64,000 bases of DNA from Plasmodium coatneyi. Lineage: Eukaryota; Apicomplexa; Aconoidasida; Haemosporida; Plasmodiidae. The stretch is from NCBI RefSeq assembly GCF_001680005.1, contig NC_033569.1, positions 1,922,001-1,986,000 on the forward strand, in the 5' to 3' direction. Every line of letters starts with the position of its first letter. Within the stretch, counting starts at the first letter, position 1. Under the pieces are notes generated by a model. The model was given only the letters and a program-made list of their open reading frames with translations, was not told where the DNA came from and did not search any database. Shown here piece by piece: positions 42,901 to 53,141 of this stretch. The position numbers were made by a program, and so were the translations under genes.

Positions 42901-45017
42901 AGAATTGAATGAGGAAATTAAGGAAAAAGTAAAGGAGGAAATAAATGAAGAAGTAAAGGAAGAGTTAAAGGATGAGGTGAAAGAAGAAGTGAATGAGGTG
43001 AAAGAAGGAGTAAAGGTAGACTTGAATGAGGAGGTAAAAGAAGAGTTGAATGAAGAAGTAAAGGAAGAAATAAAGGAAGTAGAAGAGGAAGTGAAAGAGG
43101 AAATGAAAGAGGAAGTAGAAGAAAAATTGGAGGAAGAAGTAAAAGAAGAAGTGAAGGAAATCACAGAAGAGGTGAAAGAAGAAGTAAAAGAAGAGTTGAA
43201 GAAAGAAGTAAAAGAAGAAGTAAAGGAAGACTTGAATGAGGAATTGAAGGAAGAAGTAAAAGAGGAAATAGAGGAAGAAGTAAAAGAAGAAGTGAAGGAA
43301 ATCACAGAAGAGGTGAAAGAAGAAGTAAAAGAGGAAGTAAATGACGCAACAAAGGAAGACGTGGATGAGGAATTGCAAGAAGACGTAAAGGAAGAAATAA
43401 AGGAAGAAGTGAAGGTAGAGGTGAAAGAAGAGTTGAAAGAAGTAAAGGAAGAAGTGGATGAGGAGTTGCAAGAAGAGGTAAAGGATGAGGTAAAAGAAGA
43501 AGTGAAGGAAGAGTTGAAAGAAGAGTTGAAAGAAGTAAAGGAAGAAGTGGATGAGGAGTTGCAAGAAGAGGTAAAGGATGAGGTAAAAGAAGAAGTGAAG
43601 GAAGAGTTGAAAGAAGAGTTGAAAGAAGTAAAGGAAGAAGTGGATGAGGAGTTGCAAGAAGAGGTAAAGGATGAGGTAAAAGAAGAAGTGAAGGAAGAGT
43701 TGAAAGAAGAGTTGAAAGAAGAAGTAAAAGAAGAAGTGAATGAAAAGGTAAAGGAAGTAGAAGAGGAAGTGAAAGAGGAAGTAGAAGAAAAATTGGAGGA
43801 AGAAGTAAAAGAAGTGAATGAAGAGGTAAAGGAGGAAGTAAAGGAAGAGATGAGTGAGGAGTTGAAAAAAGAAGTGAATGGGCAGGTGACGGAAGAAGTG
43901 AATGACGCAAATAACGAATTGAAAGACGAGAAAGGGGAAGTCGCATCGAAGGAAACACGCGAGCACGACATGCTGCAGGAAGAGCCCTTTGACCTGAACA
44001 AGTATATCGTAAAGACTAGATACTCTGAGGAGCAGCTGCGGCTTTTCTCCCTAATTGGTGATGCAGATGATTGTAACAAAAAAAGGATGACAATTTTTTC
44101 AGAGTACGACTCGGAAGAAGAAAGTGATGAAGATTCCGTATATTCGACATCGAAAAATTACAGCACCTTAAGTGATACCAATGTAAGTGACAAGGAAGAT
44201 GAATCCATTTGTAACAGTACTTCCAACATAAGTGAACTAAATAACCAGTTTGACAAAATAAATTTGGAAAATGAAAAAAATTCTTTTGTAAAAGAAATAT
44301 CATTATTGTGCAAAGAAGCAATTGATAAACCACAACATATGAGTTACAAAATTTTGGAAATGAAAAGTTTCAGACTTTCCCTAAATTACACAGACCTAGA
44401 TGTGATCATTTCCTTTTTCCCAATTGTTTGGGATTTTATTAACAGCATGGAATTTGATAAAGACACATGGGTAGAAAATTTTGAAACGGCTAAATTGGAC
44501 TTGTTATTTTCGTCTTTTCTTCTGGACGAACAGTTATATTATGAGACCATCTACGGGTTGATTTTAGACTTTTGCAAAAAGGAGTTCCTCACGAATGACG
44601 TTCAAAATAATGTGTACGGCTCGGACAAGCTGTGCGCAGCGTTCGAGTATATTTACCACTCGGATATTTTTGAGTTCAACTATTTTAACGAGTAAGCAGG
44701 AAAATAAAAAAAAAAAAATTAAAATAAAACAAAATAAAATAATGTGATGACGTAGCGTAGCCAATTTAGTGAAGGCGTCGTTACACCCATGTTGTGTGAG
44801 CGAATTGCTTGTCAGTAAAGTGACCCGCTCGTTCGTATGTTCCTATCCGCGTGAATATCACCTGTTTTTGCCCTAGCATATGCATAGTTGTACACACCAC
44901 TGCGTATTTTTCCTTTCCCCCCCCCTCTGCAGATGGTTTAGCAAAAACAAAGAGGACGAGTACTTGGCGAACAACAAACGGCTGAAGGCCTTCGCGGAGT
45001 GGCTTGCACAGGAGTAA
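39902..45017 (+). CDS. Translation initiation factor eIF2B, epsilon (catalytic) subunit, with giant E/K/V repeat linker
   Basis: Exons 39902-44691 and 44933-45017 (GA|gtaagc ... tgcag|A) encode 1624 residues. Residues 1-~350 form the nucleotidyltransferase-like domain ('PLNGVCLIDYQLHFF', 'IKKIYVVVTHH'). About 375-480 is a left-handed beta helix of hexapeptide repeats ('NCKIGKNVKIMNSIIGKNS', 'IPAGTKIGKYTRLS'). About 553-1340 is an almost uninterrupted Glu/Lys/Val repeat. About 1460-1624 is the C-terminal W2/eIF5C HEAT domain, which in other eukaryotes holds the GDP-GTP exchange activity on eIF2. Exon 2 adds the conserved end 'WFSKNKEDEYL' to 'FAEWLAQE'. eIF2B recycles eIF2-GDP and is blocked by phospho-eIF2-alpha, the switch behind parasite latency. 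The repeat lies in the natural linker, so the core folds should be intact. Confidence 0.92.
41560..43930 (+). repeat. Long purine-rich coding minisatellite (E-V-K-E-E family) inside eIF2B-epsilon
   Basis: About 2.4 kb of imperfect 15-base (five-codon) units with higher-order organisation. A 36-base unit is repeated five times (41597-~41790, marker gac at 41618/41654/41690/41726/41762). A 105-base unit is duplicated (markers at 41911 and 42016). A 93-base unit occurs three times (markers at 43441, 43534 and 43627). The sense strand is overwhelmingly A and G. Recent tandem duplication is the simplest explanation. Confidence 0.93.
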
Positions 45018-45562
45018 TATTCGTCGCTAAAATAGGGAACACCTTGTTTTGTTGCGCCCGTGCTGACTGCGTTATTACGCCAATATGTTTTTTTTATATA
45101 TATATTGTTTTTAATTTTCACGCGTTGCAACTACGTTGTTACGTATGTTTGAACGCAGTTATGCATGCTAGTTCGAATGGCAGTGCTGTACTTATATGCC
45201 TGCATTTGTGGCGTTCCTTTAAGCAGTAGAGTAATATTTACAGCGTCGCCCTAGTCATGCATTTGGCCCACATGCACCCCGAACACCCCCTTTTTCCATC
45301 CTCGATTCGTTCCCTTGTCAGTTGTTCATTTTTAACATATGCATAATTTGGATGAACGAATCTCTTTTTTTTGTCACATAAAGAATATAACTTTTGTTTT
45401 TTTTTTAACCCCTTTGGAGATGCTTCTCTAATTTTTACCTTACAGCAAAAAGCGTGCATCGAATGATGTGACACCTTATATACGCACGTGCATGCGCGTG
45501 GATGTTTATCAGTGCATAGGCATTTATGAACAGCTACATGTACCCTCTACACATGTGATCTC
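45018..45562. other. Convergent 3' spacer
   Basis: Between eIF2B-epsilon (+) and the candidate small membrane protein (-). A frame at 45238-45474 on the minus strand has no supporting splice or family evidence. Confidence 0.45.
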
Positions 45563-45817
45563 CTACTTTTGCAAAGGTACATGTGCAGGTGACCACATGA
45601 CTACATAGCACCCTAGCAAGCCGACGAACGCCAACACGGTTGCCATGACCCACATGGCGCTAGATTCGTTCTGTCAATCCATTTTTACAAAATTGTGACG
45701 TCACACTACTGTCCCATATATACATTCATTTTGTAAAGATGGCTGATGTAAAGTGAGCACGAAAAGACAGCTCACCAACTCACCCACCACCCTCTTATAC
45801 TTCTCCTCCTTGGCCAT
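45563..45817 (-). CDS. Candidate 49-residue single-pass membrane protein (two exons)
   Basis: Exon 45817-45776 ('MAKEEKYKRVVGEL', donor gtgagc) joins in phase 0 to 45670-45563 after attgacag ('NESSAMWVMATVLAFVGLLG', then 'CYVVMWSPAHVPLQK' and TAG). The product has a charged N-terminus, one strongly hydrophobic helix of ~20 residues and a short tail, typical of small tail-anchored or accessory subunits of ER or mitochondrial membrane complexes. The general layout recalls RAMP4/SERP or small respiratory subunits, but no signature is present and I do not assign a family. It is too short for ordinary ORF cut-offs. The acceptor lacks a strong pyrimidine tract. Confidence 0.45.
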
Positions 45818-47287
45818 ACCACTTGTGCTATTTTTCCCTGCACTATATGTCAACGGCGTGTGCTTATTTTGTAGGCTTTTTTGTATGCCTATGAAAATGC
45901 GTAAATCGGTGCATACTTTGTGGCCCTGTCCCCTGGATAAAATTTTATGACCATTTTTTTTGACAACTTTTTACAAAAATGAAATAAAAAAAATGTGCAA
46001 TTCGTAAAAAAGGGTGTTCCTTGATGCTACATTTGGTTAAGAGCTCTTCCTCACATACTATCAGAAGAGAAAAAAAGAAAAAACGCGGGTGTGAGTGTAA
46101 TATTTGTATAACGCCCTCAACGGTGTTGTCAACCCTGAATGACAATTTAACCGCGTAACATATACATTTTGACAAATAGAAAAAAGGCCACATGTGGCGG
46201 AAAAGTAATCACAAATAGATTAGTAACGCATGGTACTGTTCACCAGTTGGTATGCTGAATTTGTTAACCTCATCTCAAGTGGCTTCATTTTTTTTTCTTT
46301 CTACCCCTTTATGCCTCAGCGGCACAAAAAAAAAAAAAAAAAAAAATTGCATACGGAAGAACAATATACAGATTTGAACATTTCTGCCTTTCTCTATCAC
46401 TGTTTTTGTGAAAACGTTTTTGTGTTATTTTTTCTTCACTCAGTTGTGAATGCACAAATTTAAACAAAACATTTTGGAGGAAAAAAAAAACTACACTTCT
46501 GTAGTAGTCTCGCATTATGCCACGCATCCATATTATGTACCAGTAAATAAAATGACATAACTTTTTTTTTTTAATTTTTTTTTTATTCGAACGAAAGAAA
46601 GATTCTTGAGAATTACGCCCTTTTTAGAGCAGCCCATTTTGTTCCTAAGCACGACTATCGTTGTCACTCTCCCTGCATCATTTGTACTTCTACTGAATGG
46701 CTTCTTTTTATATGTAGCGTGAGGCAAATATGTATGTACTTGTGCATTCTCAATAAGGGTATCATTATCATGCCCATTTTATATGACCATTCCTGTGCCC
46801 TCACATTTAAAAACGATTCGTTCGAGCGCGATCGTAATTAAGATTACCCGCTCCGTGTAGGCATATAAATATATATACATATTTATGCAATTTTTAATGG
46901 CCCATTTGTGTTGAATCTAGCGCTATCCCGCACTATTGTATACTTTTTTCTCCACGTCACCCCCCAGTAAAACTGCGTTACGAGTTTGTTGATCTGCCGT
47001 ATGCAGCTCAATCAGAAGTGAAGCCCGTTGTGTTCACTTAGCTACATTCCTAATCTCTCGTTGAGAACATCCGTCCTGCTGCTTACCCGGTCGAACGCTG
47101 CTCCGTCTGCACAATTTTGTTCCACATTTGAGGTTCTAACAAGTCGAGAGTCCCTAACGCATCAGAAAGGGGAAAAAAAAAAAAATTGAAGTCCAAACGA
47201 GGGTAACTAAACAATAAACACGCATCAGTAATAATAATTGAGAATTCTATCACCACACCACCCCTGTGACGGTATCATGACAAGTTC
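45818..47287. other. Divergent intergenic region, 1.5 kb
   Basis: Between the candidate small membrane protein (-) and ProRS (+). It has a poly-A run at 46325-46346 and A/T-runs at 46480-46490 and 46561-46584. No other gene is supported. Confidence 0.5.
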
Positions 47288-49537
47288 ATGAGATTGCTAA
47301 AACCCCTTTTAGATATCTCAGTAAAAGGCCCCAATTGCAGCAACCATTACGTGAAAGCATTTATAAGGAGAAGTTCCATTTTGAACAAAATGAGTAGCCC
47401 AAATTGTGAAGAAAACGTGCCAGAGGAGGAATTGAAGAAGGCTGAAATATTATGCAAAGAACTAGACGAACTGAAAATTCAATACAAAGAAGTGAAGCAT
47501 GCAAAGGCAAACTCGATTAAGGATCTGCTAGATATGAATTTAGAAAACTCAAAAAATATTATAAAAAATTTATTCCTCAAGGATAAAAAAAAAAATTATT
47601 TTTTCCTATGCACAGTAAACTGGAAAACAGTCGACTTAAAATATTTATCCACCATTTTTAAAACGTCCAATTTAAGATTTGTTGATGAAGGCAATTTAAA
47701 GAGCATGCTGAATTTGCTGCCAGGGTGTTTAACTCCCCTTGCTTTGAAATGTGACCAGGAAAACCTTGTGAAGTTATATTTTGACGAGGAATTAAAAAAC
47801 ATGGAAAATATAATTGTCCATCCAATGCACAACTATAGCAGCCTTTACATGAAGCGGGAAGACGTGGTCAAATTTTGTGAGCTGCATAACCACGCCCCGG
47901 AGTACATACACATTGAGGAGGGGAAGGACAAAATGAAGAAGGAGGACATGCAGCTGGAGGAAAACAAAATGGAGAAGCAAAAGGGGAACAGTGGTATGGG
48001 CAGTAGCGCAAACGCAGGAAAGGATGACCAATCGAAGGACGCCAACATACTAGGAATTGTTGCTAAGAAAACGGTAAACTTCTCAGAATGGTACACACAG
48101 GTGATCGTAAAGAGCGAGCTGATAGAATACTACGATATCTCCGGGTGTTATATCCTCAGACCTGCTTCGTACTACATATGGGAATGCCTGCAAAACTTTT
48201 TCAACAAGGAAATAAAAAAGTTGGATGTGGAAAATTCCTATTTCCCCCTCTTTGTAACGAAGAATAAATTGGAGAGGGAAAAAAATCACATAGAGGGTTT
48301 TAGCCCAGAAGTTGCATGGGTAACAAAATATGGCGATTCTACTCTCCCTGAAGAAATAGCCATTAGGCCTACGAGCGAAACGATTATGTATTCCGTTTTC
48401 TCCAAATGGATAAGATCACACAGAGATTTGCCCCTTAAACTGAATCAGTGGAACACAGTCGTTCGATGGGAATTTAAACAACCCACCCCATTTATCAGGA
48501 CAAGAGAATTCCTATGGCAAGAAGGACATACGGCTCATAAAAATGAAGAAGAAGCCGTCAAAATGGTTTTCGACATACTGGATTTGTATAGAAGATGGTA
48601 CGAGGAATGTTTAGCTGTTCCAATTATTAAAGGAATAAAGAGTGAAGGGGAAAAATTTGGAGGAGCCAATTTTACGTCCACTGCAGAAGCATTTATAAGT
48701 GAAAATGGACGGGCCATCCAAGCAGCCACTTCCCACTACCTCGGTACCAATTTTGCAAAAATGTTTAAAATCGAATTTGAAGATGAAAATGAAAAGAAGC
48801 AGTATGTTCATCAGACTTCCTGGGGGTGCACCACCAGATCGATTGGAATTATGATCATGACCCATGGGGATGACAAAGGATTAGTTTTGCCACCAAAAGT
48901 TGCCAAATATAAAGTGGTCATTGTGCCAATTTTGTATAAAAATACGGATGAAAATGTTATTTTTACCTATTGTAAGGATATAGAGAAGGTGCTGAAGAAT
49001 GCCCAAATTAACTGCATCTTTGATGACAGGGAATTGTACTCTCCTGGGTACAAATTTAACCACTGGGAATTGAGAGGTGTGCCCATAAGGATTGAAGTAG
49101 GGCCTAAGGATATTCAAAATAATTCTTGCCTTTTTGTAAGGAGAGATACAAATGAAAAATTCAATGTGAAGAAAGAGTCCGTTTTGTTGGAAACACAACA
49201 GATGCTTGTAGATATCCATAAGAAGCTTTTCCTAAAAGCGAAAAAGAAATTAGATGAATCCATCGTTCAGGTGACCAGTTTCAGTGAAGTTATGGATGCC
49301 TTAAATAGGAAGAAAATGGTCCTAGCGCCATGGTGTGAGGACATATCGACGGAGGATGAAATAAAGAAAGAGACACAGAGATTATCTCAGAACCAGGCTA
49401 ACACAGAGACGTCTCTCTCCGGCGCTATGAAGCCTTTATGTATTCCACTAGATCAACCTCCACTCCCACCCAATACGAAATGTTTCTGGTCGGGAAGGCC
49501 TGCCAAGAGGTGGTGCCTATTTGGAAGAAGTTACTAA
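47288..49537 (+). CDS. ProRS: Prolyl-tRNA synthetase, eukaryotic/archaeal type, with N-terminal editing-like domain
   Basis: A 749-residue single exon. Residues ~50-215 resemble a YbaK/ProX-type trans-editing domain appended to the N-terminus, as known for Plasmodium ProRS. A Lys/Glu linker follows (~215-250), then the class II catalytic domain. Motif 2 lies in 'VVRWEFKQPTPFIRTREFLW', followed by 'QEGHTAH'; motif 3 is in 'HQTSWGCTTRSIGIMIMTHGD', followed by 'DKGLVLPP'. The anticodon-binding domain (~545-640) and a C-terminal domain ending 'KRWCLFGRSY' (Tyr carboxyl end, typical of this ProRS class) complete it. It charges tRNA-Pro in the cytosol and is the target of halofuginone/febrifugine. 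The start is the first ATG; the second Met at residue 35 ('MSSPNCEEN') is an alternative that would drop a basic leader of 34 residues. Confidence 0.95.
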   Translation: MRLLKPLLDISVKGPNCSNHYVKAFIRRSSILNKMSSPNCEENVPEEELKKAEILCKELDELKIQYKEVKHAKANSIKDLLDMNLENSKNIIKNLFLKDKKKNYFFLCTVNWKTVDLKYLSTIFKTSNLRFVDEGNLKSMLNLLPGCLTPLALKCDQENLVKLYFDEELKNMENIIVHPMHNYSSLYMKREDVVKFCELHNHAPEYIHIEEGKDKMKKEDMQLEENKMEKQKGNSGMGSSANAGKDDQSKDANILGIVAKKTVNFSEWYTQVIVKSELIEYYDISGCYILRPASYYIWECLQNFFNKEIKKLDVENSYFPLFVTKNKLEREKNHIEGFSPEVAWVTKYGDSTLPEEIAIRPTSETIMYSVFSKWIRSHRDLPLKLNQWNTVVRWEFKQPTPFIRTREFLWQEGHTAHKNEEEAVKMVFDILDLYRRWYEECLAVPIIKGIKSEGEKFGGANFTSTAEAFISENGRAIQAATSHYLGTNFAKMFKIEFEDENEKKQYVHQTSWGCTTRSIGIMIMTHGDDKGLVLPPKVAKYKVVIVPILYKNTDENVIFTYCKDIEKVLKNAQINCIFDDRELYSPGYKFNHWELRGVPIRIEVGPKDIQNNSCLFVRRDTNEKFNVKKESVLLETQQMLVDIHKKLFLKAKKKLDESIVQVTSFSEVMDALNRKKMVLAPWCEDISTEDEIKKETQRLSQNQANTETSLSGAMKPLCIPLDQPPLPPNTKCFWSGRPAKRWCLFGRSY

Positions 49538-50906
49538 ACATTGGCCTTTCTTTTCCTTTACTTTTTTTTTTTTTTTTTTTTTTTTGGCAATCCGGTGGAC
49601 AGTCCACTTGTGGTAATTTCAAAATGTAAATTACGTTAACATAGGGTGTACGTTCTAACCATTTTTATGTACACGTTTATTCTTGTAAAACGAGATATGA
49701 TGTGACGGTTTATAGTTTACCTTTTATTATGCCACAGTTTCGCATAATCGGATAGTTACCTTTGGCCTTGTTAAAGGGAGATGCAATCGGACCTATCGGG
49801 TGCATCTTCCCTATGTCAACCTCCCCTTCTTTTTTTGTATCATATTCATCATAATGATACAAAAATCTACATCGATGAGAAATGTATAAAAATTTTGTAC
49901 AAGACTTCCACAAATGGGGTTAAGATAGTGCGCGAAGCGAAATGAGTCCCATTCGTTTTTTCGTAGTTGTAAATGATACTTTCTTTTTCTTTTTTTCGCG
50001 CTCCCTTTTTTAAATTCCTAGTTGTAAATTATGTGCAAAGTACATCCCCACCCCTGCTCCAAACCAACTGTATGTACAAAACTGTACCTTAAAGAATATT
50101 AAAATAGTTTGTACCAGCTTATGTGTAACAATCGGAGCTGACAAATGGGGGGAGATTCATCCCCACATTCGACATATAACAACTCTCCGTTGCGTTGTCC
50201 CCCACGAACGTTTATAGAACTGCCCTACATTTCAAAAACGAAATTTTTCATTTTGTTCAGGGGACCAAATATGATTATCTCTGAGATCATTTCGAGTGTT
50301 GTTTCACATATGCGGATTGTGCGAATCGTCTTTGAATTGTAAAATGGGTTTATGGTAGCATCACCCCGCAAATGTGTAATCCCCTTTATTGCGCCTCTAC
50401 CAAAATGTGGCAACTGTCCCAACAACTGGCCAATAATCAGTCATTCTTTAAATAGCTGTATATGGACTTATCTTAATCGAATAAAAATGAACATTATTTT
50501 TATCAGTTCGAAAAAGGGAACTCTTTTTTTTTTTTTTTTTTTTTTTTCTCAAATGGAAATGTTTAAAATAACGCTTACGATCTTCGTTCATATGATTGGA
50601 AGTGACCCATTTTTTCCCCTTGAGGCATATTTTCCTTGCACCTACTCTATATGTAAGGCACTGCTTAAATTGGTTTTAGAAGTTTGCGCATTTGTTGCCA
50701 ATCGGGGGGTAGCGCCACATATGCATATAAATATGAATACAAATACATGTAGCAATTTTTCCTGATGGTCGATTTTTCTTTTCCCATTTCCCAATCGCCT
50801 TTCATCTCCTTTTTTGGAACCCATAGCATAGATTAACGCGCATAATTCGGAACATAAATTTCATTCCCAAATGTAACATATAAAGGAGAAAAAAAGGCTC
50901 AAAACC
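49538..50906. other. Intergenic region, 1.4 kb
   Basis: Between ProRS and RPB8, both plus strand. It has poly-T runs at 49563-49585 and 50524-50547. Frames at 50145-50765 are not supported by splice sites or composition. Confidence 0.5.
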
Positions 50907-51606
50907 ATGGCGTCAAATATTTTGTTCGAAGATCGCTTTGTGATAAGCAGTGTAGATAATTCCAAGTTTGAGAAAGTCAGCAGAATTAAGGCGAAAAGTA
51001 CAGGGTATGACGCGGAATTAATTCTTGATGTCCATTCGGAGTTGTTTAAAGTGGAGGAAAAGAAGGTAAAACAATGGTGGAATGAGTTTTTTTTTTTTCC
51101 CTCCCCAGGGTTGCTATATTGCATTCCATTTTGATGATACGCTTTCAGCTGCACCGTGTGAACGTCGCGTATATATGAACACACCGTATTCGCTTACCTT
51201 GCACCACCTCTGATAGGCTATTTACCTGGCTCTACAAGACAAAATATTGAATAAAAATGATGATAAAATATGGGAACAGGGAGAAAATATTGCTCTGAAT
51301 AACATTGAGTACATTATGAGTGGCAGGATTTTTAAGTTCGAAGAGTTGTCCTCGGAGAGGAGGTTCGTTTCGCAGACGCGGCCACACACCTTCGGGATGT
51401 TGCACCATATGTTTGTAATCCCCTTTTAATACGCAATCCGATGTGCGTACCCACATGAACGAACCCTTCCCTTTCGCAGGACCGTTTACGCTTCCTTCGG
51501 CGGACTCATGATGGCCCTGACAACTGACAAGCAGTTCATCGGAGACCTCGAGATTGACATGAAAATTTACCTGCTCACGAAAAATGTGGACATCGAAAGG
51601 GCATAA
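50907..51606 (+). CDS. RPB8: RNA polymerases I, II and III shared subunit RPABC3 (RPB8)
   Basis: Exons 50907-51065, 51217-51362 and 51480-51606 encode 143 residues, matching the usual RPB8 length. The N-terminus 'NILFEDRFVISSVDNSKFEK', continued by 'VSRIKAKS', aligns with the family pattern (L-F-x-D-x-F-x-[VI]-x-x-[VI]-D...[YF]-x-K-V-x-R-I). 'ELILDVHSELF', 'IEYIMSGRIFKFEE' and, in exon 3, 'VYASFGGLMMALTTD' and 'LEIDMKIYLLTKNVD' match the conserved oligonucleotide-binding-fold strands (Y-[AV]-S-[FY]-G-G-L-[LM]-M). The protein is a small structural subunit shared by all three nuclear RNA polymerases. The donor of exon 2 (AG|gttcgt) is weak but is fixed by the Arg codon completed by exon 3. Confidence 0.92.
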
Positions 51607-52859
51607 AAATGCTCAGCGATCTCACGTTACCTGCGCAAATAGGAGGAAGTACACCTAGAAGGAGAAAATGATGAATCGTAACAAAAAAAGGAGGCGCAAT
51701 GAATACGGAAAGAGGACTCTTTGGCAGCTTGTTCATCCACGCCAGGTTCTTCATGTGAATTACTACTAACCCTTTTGGAGCCAAACTTTTTTTTCCCCTT
51801 CATTTTTTCAGTTTTAAAAAATCGACCAAGTTATGCTTTGTCCGATTTTATTACTTTAAATTCGGCCGACTCGGCCATTTTAGTTTTTTTTTTTTTTTGT
51901 CCACAAGTGTAACCATTTTGAATTTAGCGAAATGCCTATTACGTGCCGCCTTCAAGAAGGCACCACCCCTTTAACTATTCACCACCGTTGCAGGAGCACG
52001 TAAAATGCATTCATATCTGTTTGCATGTGTGTTTACATACACGTATATGTGTACGCACACTTAATTCGCCCATTTTTTTATTTTTTTGGAAATACCTGTC
52101 AATATATTATAAAAAAAACGCACTACAAATTATTCCTGTCATTAATTTTTGTTAATTATATGTTGGTTGCTATTCACGCGTATATTATTATACGAAAATT
52201 AGTAGTACATGAATTTTTTTAAAATGAAAAGGGGAAGTGACCATTTGGCTTTCCTCACTATGAAGTATTCATACTTTATTAAAAAAAGGAAGAATTTTGT
52301 GTCCAAGTGAAATGCAAATTTTCAAATTGATGTTGCTTCCAGTGCACACATAAAAGGTGTGAATGTGAAGCAATGCGCAAAAAAAATGATAAGCAACTGA
52401 CCTTGCGGTCAGGCGAAATGGAAAATTATGTAAACAAAGAAGGGAGAGGTCATATGTGATCACCAAGGTGGAAATGGGAACGCACAGAGCAACCACATAT
52501 GTACATATATATGCCTATGCTTAACTGAAAATGTGTGTAAAATGAAAAGGGGCAACAAGTTCAGTTATAAAGAACTATTCTGCCGTCGCGTTTCACATAT
52601 AACATTTTCCCCTCATTCATTGCATGTACACCTTGTGCGAGGTTTATCCTTTCTGTAAGGAATATACCCATTTGTATGCGTCATTTTATGGGTCTTCATC
52701 CGATGAGCGGATTTTTTCCCCACTAGTTCATTTAATCCAATGCCACCTTGCATGATTTTACATAATCCCCCTCTGAATTATTCTTGTCAAATGTGGAAAA
52801 AAAAAAATAAATAAAATAATTAAAGACAAAGGGAATTACACACTTCGGGACATATCATG
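51607..52859. other. Convergent intergenic region, 1.25 kb
   Basis: Between RPB8 (+) and LC8 (-). On the minus strand, ATG 51803 opens a basic 58-residue frame ('MKGKKKFGSKRVSSNSHEEP...') next to a good acceptor (ctccttctag, 51654). I could not build a convincing gene from it. The remainder is AT-rich and empty. Confidence 0.4.
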
Positions 52860-53141
52860 TTAGCCCGACTTAAACAGCAGTATAGCTACTTGTCCAATGT
52901 AAAAATAAATAAAATTCTTAGTTTCGTGTGTAACATAAGACCCGAAGTTCCTGCCCACTACGCAGTGCCATGTTGGGTCATATTTTCTGTCAAATTCTTT
53001 TTTTATATGAGCTGCAATATCCTTTTCGACATTATATTTTTGCAAAGCTTGGTTGGCACAATCGATGGCATCAATTTGCATTTCTTCCGTCATATCTACA
53101 TTCTTGACAACTGCATTTTTGTTTGATTTTCTATCCGCCAT
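52860..53141 (-). CDS. DLC8: Dynein light chain LC8 (DYNLL type)
   Basis: A 93-residue single exon with the full LC8 fold. The helix region 'VKNVDMTEEMQIDAIDCANQ' is followed by 'ALQKYNVEKDIAAHIKKEFD', then 'YDPTWHCVVGRNFGSYVTHE' and 'NFIYFYIGQVAILLFKSG', which contain the family's W-H-C-[VI]-V-G-x-[NS]-F-G-S-[YF]-V-T-H-E block and C-terminal F-K-[ST]-G. LC8 is a dimeric hub that binds short linear motifs in dynein intermediate chain and many other partners. In Plasmodium it has been linked to inner-membrane/IMC transport and microtubule proteins (general knowledge). The start is the only ATG and the length is standard. Confidence 0.96.
   Translation of the reverse strand: MADRKSNKNAVVKNVDMTEEMQIDAIDCANQALQKYNVEKDIAAHIKKEFDRKYDPTWHCVVGRNFGSYVTHETKNFIYFYIGQVAILLFKSG

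Noticed and set aside
41389..44079. Antisense open frame of 896 codons (Ser/Thr/Phe repeat) opposite the eIF2B-epsilon repeat, with further long antisense frames at 42965-43966 and 43302-43958
   Set aside because: The sense repeat is made of codons whose complements contain no stops, so long antisense frames in several registers are expected. The proteins are pure repeat shadows with no splice, promoter or domain evidence.
45741..45927. Plus-strand ATG-GCT-GAT followed by gtaaag, joined to an acceptor at about 45879
   Set aside because: It would give only about 12 residues. The opposite strand offers the better small membrane-protein model.
51630..51803. Minus-strand 58-residue basic frame 'MKGKKKFGSKR...' and a 24-base mini-exon between good splice sites
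   Set aside because: Further exons would have to lie opposite the RPB8 coding exons, and no consistent frame was found.
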